Of a DNA stretch of 40,292 nucleotides, positions 1-9,200 are shown piece after piece. Both the position numbers and the translations under genes were made by a program. The DNA lies in assembly GCA_903926605.1 (NCBI GenBank), contig CAIYJV010000089.1, forward strand, positions 1-40,292, in the 5' to 3' direction. The stretch is from an uncultured Bacteroidota bacterium (GTDB lineage Bacteria > Bacteroidota > Bacteroidia > Chitinophagales > Chitinophagaceae). A model generated the notes under the pieces. It was not told the origin of the DNA. It saw nothing but the letters and a program-made list of their open reading frames with translations, and searched no databases. Each line of letters starts with the position of its first letter. Within the stretch, counting starts at the first letter, position 1.

Positions 1-2
1 AT

Positions 3-1979
3 AAACTTTCCTCAGCTTGGAATGAAAGGCAAAGATTTCAAAATGCACTTTCCTTATGCAACGGTGAATTAACCCAGAAATTCAACGAGTTTATTGAAGT
101 CTCACTTGGGAATCCACAAAAAAATGATACGGCTATCCAGAATGAGTGGTCGAAGTTGATGGAGGAGTTGCGTTTAATTTTGTCCTTTAAAAGCCAATTT
201 GCCGAAATACGAGAAATTACTGAACGAATCGAATTTTCCGGGGCTAAAAATTGGGCGGAAAAACTTAGGACGTTACCGATTGAAGGTACGTTTGACAGCC
301 AATTACCAGATAATTGGCGTGACGTTTGGAGGCTTAGAAGACTTGCAAATTATTTAGAAGAGGCTGACGGACGGTTGCAACTGAAAAAGTTGTTTCGCCA
401 GCGGGAAATGATCGAAACTGATCTGGCGAAAGCATATCGTGAAGTTATAGTGAAGAGAACGTGGTTAAAACTTGCGGAAAATGCAACACCAGATGTAAGG
501 TCAGCACTCGAGGCATTTAGAAGCTCGATAGCAAAAATCGGCAAAGGAACTGGTATTCGGGCGATAAGACACCGTCAGGACGCGAGAAATGCAGCGTCGA
601 GGGCCAACCACGTCATCCCATGTTGGATAATGCCCCATTGGAGGATATCAGAATCGTTGCCTGCTGATTTTGGTTGTTTCGATTTGGTAATAATTGATGA
701 GGCGTCTCAATCCGATCTCACAGCTTTACCGGCGTTGTTAAGAGCAAAAAAAGTCTTGGTAGTTGGCGATGATAAACAAGTTTCGCCGGACGGAATTGGA
801 ATTGAGGAAAACAAGATAATTAGCTTGATGAACCGATATCTATCGAAGCAAGTTGAAGTTTATCGTGCTCAAATGACACCTGAGCGTTCGATTTATGATT
901 TATTAAAAGTTGTCTTTGCCAGTTCGTCCACAATGTTGCGGGAGCATTTTAGATGTGTCGAACCTATTATAGAATATTCAAAAAGAGCGTTTTACAATCA
1001 CGAAATACGGCCAGTTAGACTCGCAAAATCTTCCGAAAGATTGGATCCGCCACTAGTTGACGTTTTTATAGAAGATGGATTTAAAAACGGAGACATAAAC
1101 GATGCAGAGGCTCGATTTATCGTTGATGAAATAGCAAAAATATCCGCAGACCCGTTTTTGTCCAACCGAACAATAGGTGTGGTATCTCTTCTTGGTGATA
1201 AACAGCCACGAAGGATTTGGGAAATGTTAGAACGGGAAATAGGGTTGGAAAAAATAAGCAAACATCAAATAGCTTGCGGTGATGCGCGCACTTTTCAGGG
1301 TAAAGAAAAGAGCATTATGTTTCTTTCGATGGTCAGCGTTCCCGGTGACGTTCATGCCATGACAAAAGTTGAAGCGGAGCAAAGATTCAATGTTGCAGCG
1401 TCTCGTGCCCAGGATCGAATGTACTTGGTAAGAAGTGTAAACCTTGAACATTTGAGTCCTAAAGATGAACTTAGACGGGGCTTGATATCGCATTTTCGGG
1501 CTCCATTTGCGCAAGACGAGGCGCAAGTGAAGGATTTAAGATCTTTATGTGAGTCCGATTTTGAGAGGGAAGTTTATGACTTATTAATCGAGCGTGGTTA
1601 TAAGGTTGTCCCTCAGGTTAAAGTTGGCAGATATCGGATTGACTTGGTCGTTGAAGGACACAATGATACTCGTCTGGCTGTAGAGTGTGACGGAGACCAG
1701 TACCATGGAGAAAACAAATGGGAAGATGACATGAGAAGGCAGCGAACACTTGAGCGGGTAGGCTGGCAATTTTGGAGGTGTTTTGCTTCGGTATTTGTAA
1801 AAAATAGAAAAGAAGTTGTCGAAGATCTGCTATTGACACTATTCGAAAAAGGGATTCAACCTATTGGAAGTGATACAGTGATAAACAATATACATACTGA
1901 ATCACGTAGTGTGATTGCATTCCCAGTTAGAATCGGAGTAGAAGAGAAAGCAGAAAGTGCGGGACAGTCCGTTACTTGA
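3..1979 (+). CDS. Superfamily 1 helicase with C-terminal PD-(D/E)XK nuclease domain, 5' truncated by window
   Basis: The reading frame is open to the left edge, so the N-terminus, including the Walker A motif, lies outside the window; 658 residues are visible. Numbering from position 3, helicase motif II is DEASQ at 232-236 and motif III is GDDKQ at 255-259. A later FQG motif sits near 431 and the motif VI region NVAASRA is at 463-469, with its arginine at 468. The C-terminal part contains ECDGDQYH at 561-568, the core of a Vsr/MTES_1575-type restriction-endonuclease-like fold. This order is known from large DNA2/NAM7-like helicases, several of which act in phage or plasmid defence. DNA unwinding coupled to cleavage is inferred from the family. 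The neighbouring DNA is a scar of mobile DNA, which fits an accessory gene. An imperfect 18-bp direct repeat (1933-1950 and 1989-2006) spans the 3' end. The family assignment is firm; the defence role is a guess. Confidence 0.88.
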   Translation, partial: KLSSAWNERQRFQNALSLCNGELTQKFNEFIEVSLGNPQKNDTAIQNEWSKLMEELRLILSFKSQFAEIREITERIEFSGAKNWAEKLRTLPIEGTFDSQLPDNWRDVWRLRRLANYLEEADGRLQLKKLFRQREMIETDLAKAYREVIVKRTWLKLAENATPDVRSALEAFRSSIAKIGKGTGIRAIRHRQDARNAASRANHVIPCWIMPHWRISESLPADFGCFDLVIIDEASQSDLTALPALLRAKKVLVVGDDKQVSPDGIGIEENKIISLMNRYLSKQVEVYRAQMTPERSIYDLLKVVFASSSTMLREHFRCVEPIIEYSKRAFYNHEIRPVRLAKSSERLDPPLVDVFIEDGFKNGDINDAEARFIVDEIAKISADPFLSNRTIGVVSLLGDKQPRRIWEMLEREIGLEKISKHQIACGDARTFQGKEKSIMFLSMVSVPGDVHAMTKVEAEQRFNVAASRAQDRMYLVRSVNLEHLSPKDELRRGLISHFRAPFAQDEAQVKDLRSLCESDFEREVYDLLIERGYKVVPQVKVGRYRIDLVVEGHNDTRLAVECDGDQYHGENKWEDDMRRQRTLERVGWQFWRCFASVFVKNRKEVVEDLLLTLFEKGIQPIGSDTVINNIHTESRSVIAFPVRIGVEEKAESAGQSVT

Positions 1980-2025
1980 TAGCAAAGATTGGAGTAGGAG
2001 AGAAAGGGAGCTTCTCCACTATTGG

Positions 2026-2197
2026 TGGAGGAGCCGGCACGATTGACCACCCAATGCCGTGGCAATTTGACCACACATTTTGATGACGAAAAATAGAATT
2101 GCAAGTTCATTCGGAGAAGGGTAGGGGTCTTGTTCCTATTGAATTTTGGTGGTCAATTAAAACCGGTCAATAGTGGTCAAAAACACCGGCGCTTACA
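2026..2197. mobile_element. IS21-like paired-end remnant or MITE, no transposase
   Basis: A 172-bp segment has matching ends in opposite orientation. The outer ends are TGGAGGAGCCGG (2026-2037) and, on the other strand, TGTAAGCGCCGG (2197-2186), with 9 of 12 bases equal. Each end carries two copies of TTGACCAC spaced 24 bp apart: 2043 and 2067 on the left, 2173 and 2149 on the right as GTGGTCAA. The right end has an additional imperfect copy at 2163-2170. TG...CA termini and multiple repeated transposase-binding sites in each end are the known arrangement of IS21-family elements. There is no room for istA or istB, so this is a deletion derivative or a non-autonomous element. No target duplication is evident at the flanks. 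The symmetry is directly visible; the IS21 assignment is inference. Confidence 0.6.
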
Positions 2198-2458
2198 TCC
2201 AGGCTACCTGACTTGGTCTTTCTTGATTTAGTTATGCCAATTGTAAGTGGGATGGAATTCCTGAGTCGTTTTGAGGTTTTAAAACCTGTCCTGGCAAAGG
2301 CGTGTAGGATATACGTTATGACGGCTTCGATTTCAAATGAAGACTATGAACGAGTGATTCAATCACCACTGGTAACGCAATACATAGTTAAACCGGTGAG
2401 CCGGGATAATCTGAAAGAGATTTTTGCTAGTTTCAGCTCCACACTGAACCAATATTAA
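2198..2458 (+). pseudogene. Response regulator receiver domain, N-terminal third missing
   Basis: The frame encodes LPDLVFLDLVMP, the beta-3 strand with the phosphoacceptor aspartate, then MTAS (the conserved threonine/serine at the end of beta-4) and VKPVS (the conserved lysine-proline), and ends after the last helix. The first 45-50 residues of a receiver domain, including the acidic pair that binds magnesium, are absent. The frame runs back only to a stop at 2171 inside the adjacent transposon end. The match starts within a few bases of that end. The visible part resembles the stand-alone CheY-like regulators common in Bacteroidota. A short product could start at TTG 2213, but it could not fold or bind magnesium normally, so a broken gene is the better call. 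Confidence 0.7.
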
Positions 2459-3258
2459 TTTGAACGCTCTCGTAAAATTGATTAAAGCATTTTTTGCATT
2501 TTTCAATGAAATAGATTTTTTTTGTGTTTGCCTATTATTTTTTTGAAGAATGCATCTCTCAAACATATATTACAAATACTGGTGCTTCATGTTTGATCGG
2601 ACAACACCTGCCCATAGGTACACTCGCGCTTTTGAAGCACTGTTTAGCAAATTTTGTTGTCTTAGTTATTTTTTGATTGGTTTTCCGGAATATTAGTCCA
2701 AAATTTACCCTTTAGTTTCTCTAAACTATCTGCTACATAGCTATTGAAATAGCCATATTTATTGGCCATTGTCAGGTCAATTATTTCCGAGGGGGGTATT
2801 GGGGAGCTTTCTCCATTTTCAAGATTTACGATATTTAAAAAATTTTCCAGCCCTTACAATGGGATTGCGCAGTAAGTTCTGTGGATGAATTTTGACGAGG
2901 GGAATTTCAGTGAACGCAGATCGGTTTGGCAATGTTTATATGACTGGCGCATTTCGTACACCAATGGTACATTTTTGGATTTTCTTTCCAAACTGCCAAA
3001 GTACTGACGTACAGAACTGTATTCTACAAAGGTCAATCAAATATTACCATGTAAAAAAAGCGAATTGCAATACGGGAAAAATACCCTGAAAAACTCAAAA
3101 CTTTTTCTGTGACTTTGAGTTGAATAATACCCTGTGCATATTCGACTTGAATTGAGAATGAAAGTTGTTCGAATTAAATGACAATCAAAAAATTTTGAGA
3201 ATTGAAAAAAATTAACAAACTTTAACAAAAATTCACTTTCCTTTTAAATCTCTTATCT
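2459..3258. other. 800-bp AT-rich stretch without an intact gene
   Basis: No convincing complete coding region is visible on either strand. The DNA is rich in A/T runs. The only recognisable piece is a short beta-propeller-like fragment near 2890-2978. The last 70 bp, with AACAAACTTTAACAAAAATT, presumably holds the promoter for the giant gene that starts at 3259, but no clear TAnnTTTG box was found. Together with the IS remnant and the broken receiver domain this looks like a degraded insertion hot spot. Confidence 0.5.
2889..2978 (+). pseudogene. Possible SBBP-type beta-propeller repeat fragment
   Basis: About 25 residues read GISVNADRFGNVYMTGAF followed by a short beta-strand-like tail. 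This resembles one blade of the SBBP repeat family (consensus roughly GI.VD..GNVYVTG.F) found in secreted Bacteroidota proteins. A stop lies just upstream and the match ends downstream without continuation in the same frame, so it would be a decayed piece of a larger gene. It is too short to be certain; chance resemblance is possible. Confidence 0.3.
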
Positions 3259-6200
3259 ATGAAAAAAGACCTAAACACCAACTCTGTTTCAACTAACAAC
3301 CGTGGGCAAAAATGCCATGTTGTTCCAGCCGGGAGTTCACTCAGATTTGCAAGACTAAGTAGGATTCTGTTTTTGTTTTTATTTTCCATTGGTGCAGTAT
3401 TTGCTGATTGGGAACAAGCGAGTTGTCAGGTGATTTCCGTTTATGCAGGTAATGGCAGTGTCGGAGCCGGTGGTGATGGGGGGAATGCAAGTTCTGCTAC
3501 TTTGAAACTTCCCTGCGCGGTCGCTATCGATCCAGTCACACAGGACTTGTTTATTGCAGATGAGGGAAGCAATAGTGTGCGAAAAATTGATCGATTGACG
3601 AATAATATCACAACAGTTATCGGAAATAGTTCTGTTTACGGAGGGGGGTATAATGGTGACAATGGTATTGCTTCAGCCGCGCTGCTGAAAGTGCCAACTG
3701 GTATTGCTATTGACCAATCGCAAAATATATATATAGCGGATGCACATAACTATCGAGTTAGAAAAATTAACCATGTTACAGGAATCGTTACTACAATTGC
3801 GGGCAACGGATTCTCCGGGACCGCAGCAACCTCTGGTCAGGCAACTGCGTCGCCGCTGAAAAATCCTTCATCAGTCGCAGTCGATCATTCTGGAAACCTA
3901 TATTTTGTTGACTATCCAAACGGAATTTATCGTATTGCTGTTGGGGGGGCGATTTCTCAAATACTAGCTGGTAGCCTTGGCTCAATAATTGCCATTGCCT
4001 TTGATGCGAACAACAATCTTTATTTTACAAGTAACAATCATGGCATCTACAAATTAGCCGGCACTACCGCCGGCGGGCCCACAACAGGAACACCCATCTT
4101 GGTTGCCGGTATTACCGGACCACTCGGAGGATACGTAAACGGAGTTGCACTGGCGAGCAAATTTAACTATCCAGCGGGTATTGCGGTAGACTATTCAGGA
4201 AACCTTTTTCTTGCGGACGTAAACAATGAAAGAATCAGAGAATTCAACAAAGTTCCCGGAACGGTTAGCGACTTTGCAGGAAACGGAAATGTATCGTCGG
4301 GTTACAATTATAGCACCGAAGAATGCGCCGCTGCAACTTCGGTTAGTTTAAACATTCCCGCCACAATTAACTCGCCTTTTGAAACAGGATTAGCAGTGGA
4401 TAATCAAGGGAATGTGTTCATTTGCGATATTTACAACCATGTCGTCAGAAGGGTTCAGGTAGGCACTTCAGGAATTACTGGACCGTCAACGATTTGTGGA
4501 ACGGATGCTGTAACACTTACGGGTGTTCCCGCAGGCGGAAGATGGAGTTCTTCCAGTACAAGTATTGCAACAATTGATCCGGTTTCCGGAGTTATGGATG
4601 CAGTGAGTACAAGTGGTGTCGATATTGTAAGTTATATAACACCATGTTCAACCAGTACTTTTTCTGTGACGTTGAATAGCGCAAGTGCACTATCCATATC
4701 TTCATCCACATCGAGTTTGTGCGTTGGGGCAACTACTACTTTGACACCCAGCGAGACCGGCGGAAGTTGGAGCTGTAGCTCTACTTCTGTTGCGACTGTA
4801 AATGCGGCAACAGGTATCGTCGGCGGTACTGGTGCTGGTGTAGCGATAATTACCTATACTTCCTCCGGTGGATGTTATGCCACAAAAACCATCAGCATCA
4901 ATTCATCAAGCGCCGCGACGATTACCGGGGACAATAAAATTTGTCCCGGAGGTACTATTACATTATCGTCATCAGTGCCCTTGGGCATTTGGTCAAGTTC
5001 TTCACCTTCAATTGCAACGGTTGATCCAGTCACTGGCGTCGTTGGAGGCGTGGGAAGCGGTAGTGCAATCATTACTTACAGTTATAGTTTGTGTTCTGGG
5101 GGGGCACCTTCAACAGAAATAACTACTAAATCCATCACTGTTACGGCCAATCCTATCTCGATAACAGGGGGAAGTGATATTTGTATAAATTCGTCAACAT
5201 ACCTATTAGCTGGTCTTGGTGGAATATGGTCAAGTTCGGATAACTCCGTTGCGACGGTAAATGCGTCCTCTGGATATGTAACCGGACTCATTGGGGGAGG
5301 AACTGCCGGTTTAAGTACGGTGATAATTAGCTATACCTATAGTTGCGGCACAACAACAGGGATAGTAACTACATTTTCCTTAAGTGTACATGGTCCGGCG
5401 CCTATCGGTGTTTCGGGTGACGGCACTGTTTGCGCTGGCTCATCGATTTCACTTTCTGAGATTACAACTGGTGGCATATGGAGTAGTAGTTCCCCAGCTC
5501 ATGCGAGTGTCAGCCCGACAACCGGCCTCACGGTCAATGTTACAGGGGTTAGTCATGGAACAGCCTACATAAATTATAGCATAACAGATTCGTGGTCGAC
5601 ATGTAAAATATCGCAACTGGTAACAGTCATTCCAGATCCACCTTTGCTTTCTTTCAGCGGTGGCGTATGTGCAGGTTCGACTACTACAATTGGGGTGTCT
5701 CCGGCCGGTTCTCCTCTAAGTGGGGCAACCACACCGTGGCAATGGACAGGAACTGCAACAGGTAGTTTGGTTACCACTTCAGACGCGGAGGCGACATTTA
5801 CAATGGGAACTACTGGTGGCTCAGCAACTATCAGTTATACAGCAGAATATACCTATACGGCATGTCCGACTGTTTATACATTCACTGCTACAACATCATT
5901 GAATACTGAACCCGTTGTAGGTGGTATTACAGCACCGGGCTCGTCCCATATCATTTGCGATCTTGATCCGCTACATTTATCAGCGACCGGAGTCGTTGGG
6001 GACACTTATACCTGGAGCAGTAGCAATACAGCAGTAGCAACTGTTGATGCAACCGGTCTTGGTAAAGGAGTTTCATCAGTTGTCGGAACAGCAACTATTT
6101 CATACACAGAATTTGCCTGTGGAACAAGCGTAACCGCCACTTATCCAGTTACTGTGGTTCCTGTACCGGCGCCAATAACTGGAGTTTTGTCTTTATGTGA

Positions 6201-9200
6201 ATCAGACGGCGTCGCTAACACAACAACACTTTCGGATGCGTCACCTTCCGGTATTTTTAGTTGGAATAGTATGTCTCCTAGTTTGGCGCCTGTTACAGCG
6301 TACGGCGTTGTCTACGGTTATGGAGCGGGAACATCAGTCATTACCTATGGATACGGGAATTGTTATACGTCTGCTGTTGTGACAGTAAATCCTAAACCTT
6401 ATATATCTCCTTGTTGTCCTCCGCCTATTTGCCCGGGCGAAACTATTACGCTTACGGAAGCACCGCTGACCGGGGGTACATGGACTTGCAGCACATGTAC
6501 AATAACTCCAATTGACCCTAGCACTGTAGTGATTTCATTTCCAATTACTTCTTCAGGAAATTTTTCAATTTTTTGCACCTCTCCGGAGGCGGCTGGTTCA
6601 TGCCAGGGTAATGGAGGAGTAACAATCAATGGTGTTCCTGAAACCATTTCCGGTCCGCCAACCTTGTGCCGTGGAACAAGTACTACTTTATCCGATGCTG
6701 CATTCGGTGGTACCTGGAGTTGTATTCCGACATCAGTTGCAACTATAAATCCGACGTCTGGAATTATTTCGGCTACTACTTCTTCCAGCACTGTGCCAAC
6801 TACCGTTAATGCAACCTACTCCACGGGATGTGGCCCCAATGCTGTTAAGACGCTCACTATAGAGCCAACACCACGAATTACCAGTACTTTAAATGTTGTT
6901 TGTGCGAATTCCAATATATCAATGTCTGCAAATATTTCCGGCGGCACGTGGAGCAGTAGTTCAACATCTATCGCTTCCGTTAACCCGTCTTCCGGTGTCG
7001 TTACCGGAATTAGTGGCGGGACTGTTTCCATAATTTATATGTTAAGCACTGGATGCCAAGTATCACGTACTATTACAGTCAATCCATTACCCGATATTTC
7101 AGTTACTTCGTCTAGTCCATTGATTTGTCAGGGAGGCATTGTTGATCTAACAGGTGTATCCAGTACCGCTATAAGTTATTTTTGGTCTGGTTCCGACGGA
7201 TTCTCGTCCACAGTTGCAAATCCGGAAATCAGTCCGTCTGTTACGACTACTTATTCGGTAACAGTAACTGATGTAAAAGGTTGTCAAAATGGTGCAACAA
7301 CTACAATTACTGTTAACCCGACTCCAGACATCTCTGTTGCCGCTACTTATACCACAGTATGTGCCAGCACAGCCGTGAGTTTAACCGGAACTTCGTCGGT
7401 TACAACAGTTACCTTTAGCTGGGTGGGTCCAGATGGGTATTCTTCGACACTATCTGATCCAACAGTTACCCCTACTGTGACGACCACTTACACATTGACC
7501 GTAACAGGAACGGACGACTGCCAGAATTCTGCGACAGTGTCAATCAGCGTAAATCCTTTGCCAGATCCGATTTCAAGCGCGGGAATGACGACAAGTATCT
7601 GCGCGGGGTCGTCGCTTACGCTATCTGACGCCACAATGGACCCGTCGGCAACATGGTCTACATCTGATATTTTATATGTTGCAATTAGTGATCCAGCGGT
7701 CGGCGTTGTATCCGGTATTAATGAGGGAACAGCAACAATTTCTTATGTCCTTGGCACTGGCTGTTTCCAAACATTTACATTGACAATCAATGCTTTGCCA
7801 ACCATCATTCCTATTCCTCCAGTAACTTCATCCGTCATTTGTTACAGCTCCGGCGGAGACAACACGCTTCCTTTAATGTCAAGCCCAACCGGTGGAAGTT
7901 GGGTCAGTTCCGCTACTGCAGTCGCCACAATTGATCCCGCGACTGACATTGTTACTGGTTTCCTTGCGGGTACAACGTTTGAAACAGCAACATTGACCTA
8001 TACTTTGTTAGGGTGTAGCAGTACAATTGAAATTACGGTAGATCCAACTGTATCAGTTTCCCTTCCCCCGGTTAACATATATTGTCCAGGTGTTTGGACA
8101 TCCCTACTAGAAGCCGATCCAACCGGGGGGACAGCGCCATATACTGTGGCATGGACTCCTTCCGCAAGTTTGGACCCTAGTGGTGGTACTTCATTTACAG
8201 AAACAATTGTTTCTCTTACAGAGTCAACAGATTTTACCGCCGTTGTAACTGACGCCTATGGTTGTACTGCTGCTTCCGATGTTTATGTTTCAGTTCCATC
8301 CGGAAAATGTGAGCCATGCACAGGGGCCGATCCCTCGCGTCCTCTACTTAGTCTGGGTACCCCCTCTGGGACATCAGGCGGACTTGCAGTCGGTGCCAGT
8401 GGCGCAGTAACCAATATGCCTGTTGGCAATTACTATTTAGATCAGGACTTGGAAATAAGTGGTAAAGTTGTTTTTTTCGGATCATCGACGTTAAATTCAA
8501 CAATCGAAATCAACGCAAATTCAACGATTTATGTGGATGGAGACGCAGCTTTGTTTTTAAATGGTAATCACCTGTATTCTTGCCCAAGTCAAATGTGGGA
8601 AGGAATCGTACTGGGAAACCTGCCTCCTGACGCGGACTACCCGGCAGGTCAGAATGGTGTTATTTCGCTGCGTGCTAATGTTGCGACTGGCGTTGATTCT
8701 GTCAGCACGCTGATTGAAGATGCCCGTGCAGCCGTTACGCTCAATAAGCCAATGGCTCATAATTCATGGCTTCCATACTATATTGTGGCTAATTCAGCAA
8801 TTTTCAACAGCAATTATATCGGCATTTCGCTGCAAAATTTCAATTCATACACCGATATGGATTTGTCTGGAAATTATGCACTGTCTATTCAAAACAGTGT
8901 ATTTACCTGCCGGGATATGACGTCCGGGCCGACAACTTCAAATTATCCGTTCGACTGGCCCAACACAAATCCCGGAACTTATACTGCGCTTTATTCACCA
9001 CTGAAGGGCCGTATCGCTGTGGGTATTTCGGCGTACGACAACCCATATGAAATCGCAAATTATGTGGGTGCCGATTGTCACATTCCTAAATTTATGCACG
9101 ATTACATCGGCATCTACATGAATAACATTGGACAGAATACTTACCCAACTTATAATAGTGTCGTGGTAGGTACTTCAACTACGGAGGTATCAAGCACAGC

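Noticed and set aside
2213-2458. Complete small response regulator starting at TTG 2213
   Set aside because: The frame lacks the first two strands and the acidic pocket, and its upstream part is transposon-end sequence.
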